From assembly GCA_902775195.1 (NCBI GenBank), contig CACYLQ010000007.1, positions 1-43,092 of the forward strand: a stretch of 43,092 bases of DNA, read 5' to 3'. This stretch comes from an uncultured Pseudobutyrivibrio sp. (lineage in GTDB: Bacteria > Bacillota > Clostridia > Lachnospirales > Lachnospiraceae). Below the pieces are notes generated by a model, which saw only the letters and a list, made by a program, of their open reading frames with translations, made no database searches and was not told the DNA's origin. The position numbers and the translations under genes were made by a program. Below, one piece after another: positions 42,124 through 43,092 of this stretch; the first letter of the stretch is position 1; each line of letters begins with the position of its first letter.

Positions 42124-42828
42124 ATGTTAAAAGTAGAAAACTTAGTAGTAAATTATGGAGTAATCCAAGCACTCAAAGGAATCTCCTTCGAAGTAAACAA
42201 GGGTGAAGTCATTGCCCTCATCGGCGCCAATGGCGCAGGCAAAACCACAACCCTTCAGACAATATCTGGAATGCTTCAGCCAACCAGCGGAAAAGTCCTC
42301 CTGGAGGGCACCGATATTACAAAGGTTCCAGGCCATAAAATCGTTTCAATGGGTCTTGCTCATGTACCAGAGGGCAGGCGAGTTTTTGGCGGTTTGACAG
42401 TGCTTGAAAACTTGAAAATGGGAGCTTATACTAGAAGTAGTAAAGCGGAAATCGCAGATAGTTTAGATAGAATCTACGAAAGCTTCCCAAGACTGAAGGA
42501 ACGTCAAAATCAGCTTGCGGGAACATTATCAGGTGGAGAGCAGCAGATGCTTGCCATGGGCCGCGCTCTTATGAGCAAGCCTAGCATCGTCCTGATGGAT
42601 GAGCCATCTATGGGCTTGTCACCAATCTACGTAGATGAAATCTTCAAAATAATCGAAGAGATTTCCGACGCAGGAACGACAGTCCTTTTGGTAGAGCAGA
42701 ACGCCAAGAAAGCCTTGGCCATCGCTAACCGCGCCTACGTCCTAGAAACAGGCAACATCGTATTATCTGGCGACGCCGACACGTTGATGAACGATGACTC
42801 TATCAAAAAGGCGTATCTAGGTGAATAG
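42124..42828 (+). CDS. livF: branched-chain amino-acid ABC ATPase LivF
   Basis: 234 residues. Walker A GANGAGKTTTLQTISG, VPEGRRVFGGLTVLENL, signature LSGGEQQMLAMGRAL and Walker B IVLMDEPSMGLSP; the switch region is LLVEQN. It starts two bases after livG ends. No terminator is seen after it, so the next gene may be read in the same transcript. Confidence 0.96.
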   Translation: MLKVENLVVNYGVIQALKGISFEVNKGEVIALIGANGAGKTTTLQTISGMLQPTSGKVLLEGTDITKVPGHKIVSMGLAHVPEGRRVFGGLTVLENLKMGAYTRSSKAEIADSLDRIYESFPRLKERQNQLAGTLSGGEQQMLAMGRALMSKPSIVLMDEPSMGLSPIYVDEIFKIIEEISDAGTTVLLVEQNAKKALAIANRAYVLETGNIVLSGDADTLMNDDSIKKAYLGE

Positions 42829-42853
42829 TAAATGCGGACTACAGGGGGTAATT

Positions 42854-43092
42854 ATGGAAGAAAAGAAGTTAGTTATTAGTATTGCTAGAAGTTATGGTTC
42901 AGGTGGTCTTACACTTGCTAAGAAGCTTGGAAAAGAGCTGGATTTGCCAGTGTATGATAGAGAGATTCTTAGAATGGCATCGGACCAAAGCGGAATTAAC
43001 GAGGAGATGTTTGGTCAGGTAGACGAGCATGTCCGAAAGATATTTATGTCAGCGAAGGCTCATTATAAGGGACTTCCACTAAGCCCAGAGTA
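42854..43092 (+). CDS. cytidylate-kinase-like protein, 5' part only
   Basis: The gene runs off the window end; 79 residues are visible. LVISIARSYGSGGLTLAKKL is a P-loop-like start, and LPVYDREILRMASDQSGI matches the cytidylate_kin2 family (cytidylate-kinase-like, PF13189). These differ from true Cmk and their substrate is unknown. AGGGGG lies upstream of ATG 42854. It may be cotranscribed with the liv operon. Confidence 0.8.
   Translation, partial: MEEKKLVISIARSYGSGGLTLAKKLGKELDLPVYDREILRMASDQSGINEEMFGQVDEHVRKIFMSAKAHYKGLPLSPE

Overview
The window looks like chromosomal DNA of a low-GC Gram-positive anaerobe, most likely Lachnospiraceae of the Butyrivibrio/Pseudobutyrivibrio type. This is an inference from gene families: a Veg protein, a methionine aminopeptidase with an N-terminal SEC-C zinc motif, nadABC followed by a NiaR-type repressor, YhaO/YhaN, a DUF4143 ATPase, a CwlO-like NlpC/P60 hydrolase and a Liv-type ABC importer. 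Many promoters are extended -10 boxes (TGnTATAAT). No tRNA, rRNA, CRISPR array or transposase was recognised.

Layout. 1-830: a DUF4176 tail (a family found in type VII secretion neighbourhoods) and decayed DNA. 828-4522: a hypothetical gene, asparaginase, an alanyl-tRNA editing protein, a YARHG membrane protein and a TSCPD protein, closed by a terminator. 4567-8328: a compact five-gene operon of three small helical proteins, a lipoprotein and a 578-residue protein with an N-terminal lipase domain and a helical C-terminus. It resembles the reverse-LXG type VII lipase toxin TslA with its partners and lipoprotein immunity protein, and is the most exciting item here. 8336-13945: an acyltransferase, then nadA-nadB-nadC-niaR-ung with a palindrome over the nadA promoter. 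14089-17310: a hybrid histidine kinase (HisKA-HATPase-REC-Hpt) and a two-receiver regulator. 17446-21393: yhaO-yhaN. 21563-23599: a gene remnant, a DUF4143 ATPase with 33-bp upstream iterons, and a zinc-ribbon/HTH protein.

23624-26294 is a one-base-spaced pair that I read as MurD2 and MurL, the route that makes D-Glu in peptidoglycan by epimerising after ligation. 26382-28701: a WYL regulator, a free-standing Hpt protein and an SDR reductase. 28791-29004: an unusual array of alternating TATAYGCG half-sites. 29117-29721: hpf with a good promoter but a broken reading frame. 29760-30795: an XRE regulator behind a long hairpin that would mask its ribosome binding site. 30870-34047: ddl-murF and a convergent plsC. 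34170-38087: veg, an NlpC/P60 hydrolase, a membrane-anchored unknown, map and rsuA-type genes. 38096-42828: a branched-chain amino-acid ABC importer (livJHMGF) whose binding-protein gene is frameshifted with sequence missing. The window ends inside a cytidylate-kinase-like gene.

Common threads are cell-wall precursor synthesis (murD2/murL, ddl/murF, NlpC/P60), NAD synthesis and an antibacterial toxin module. The two broken housekeeping genes, hpf and livJ, look like internal deletions; sequencing error must be excluded before giving them biological meaning.
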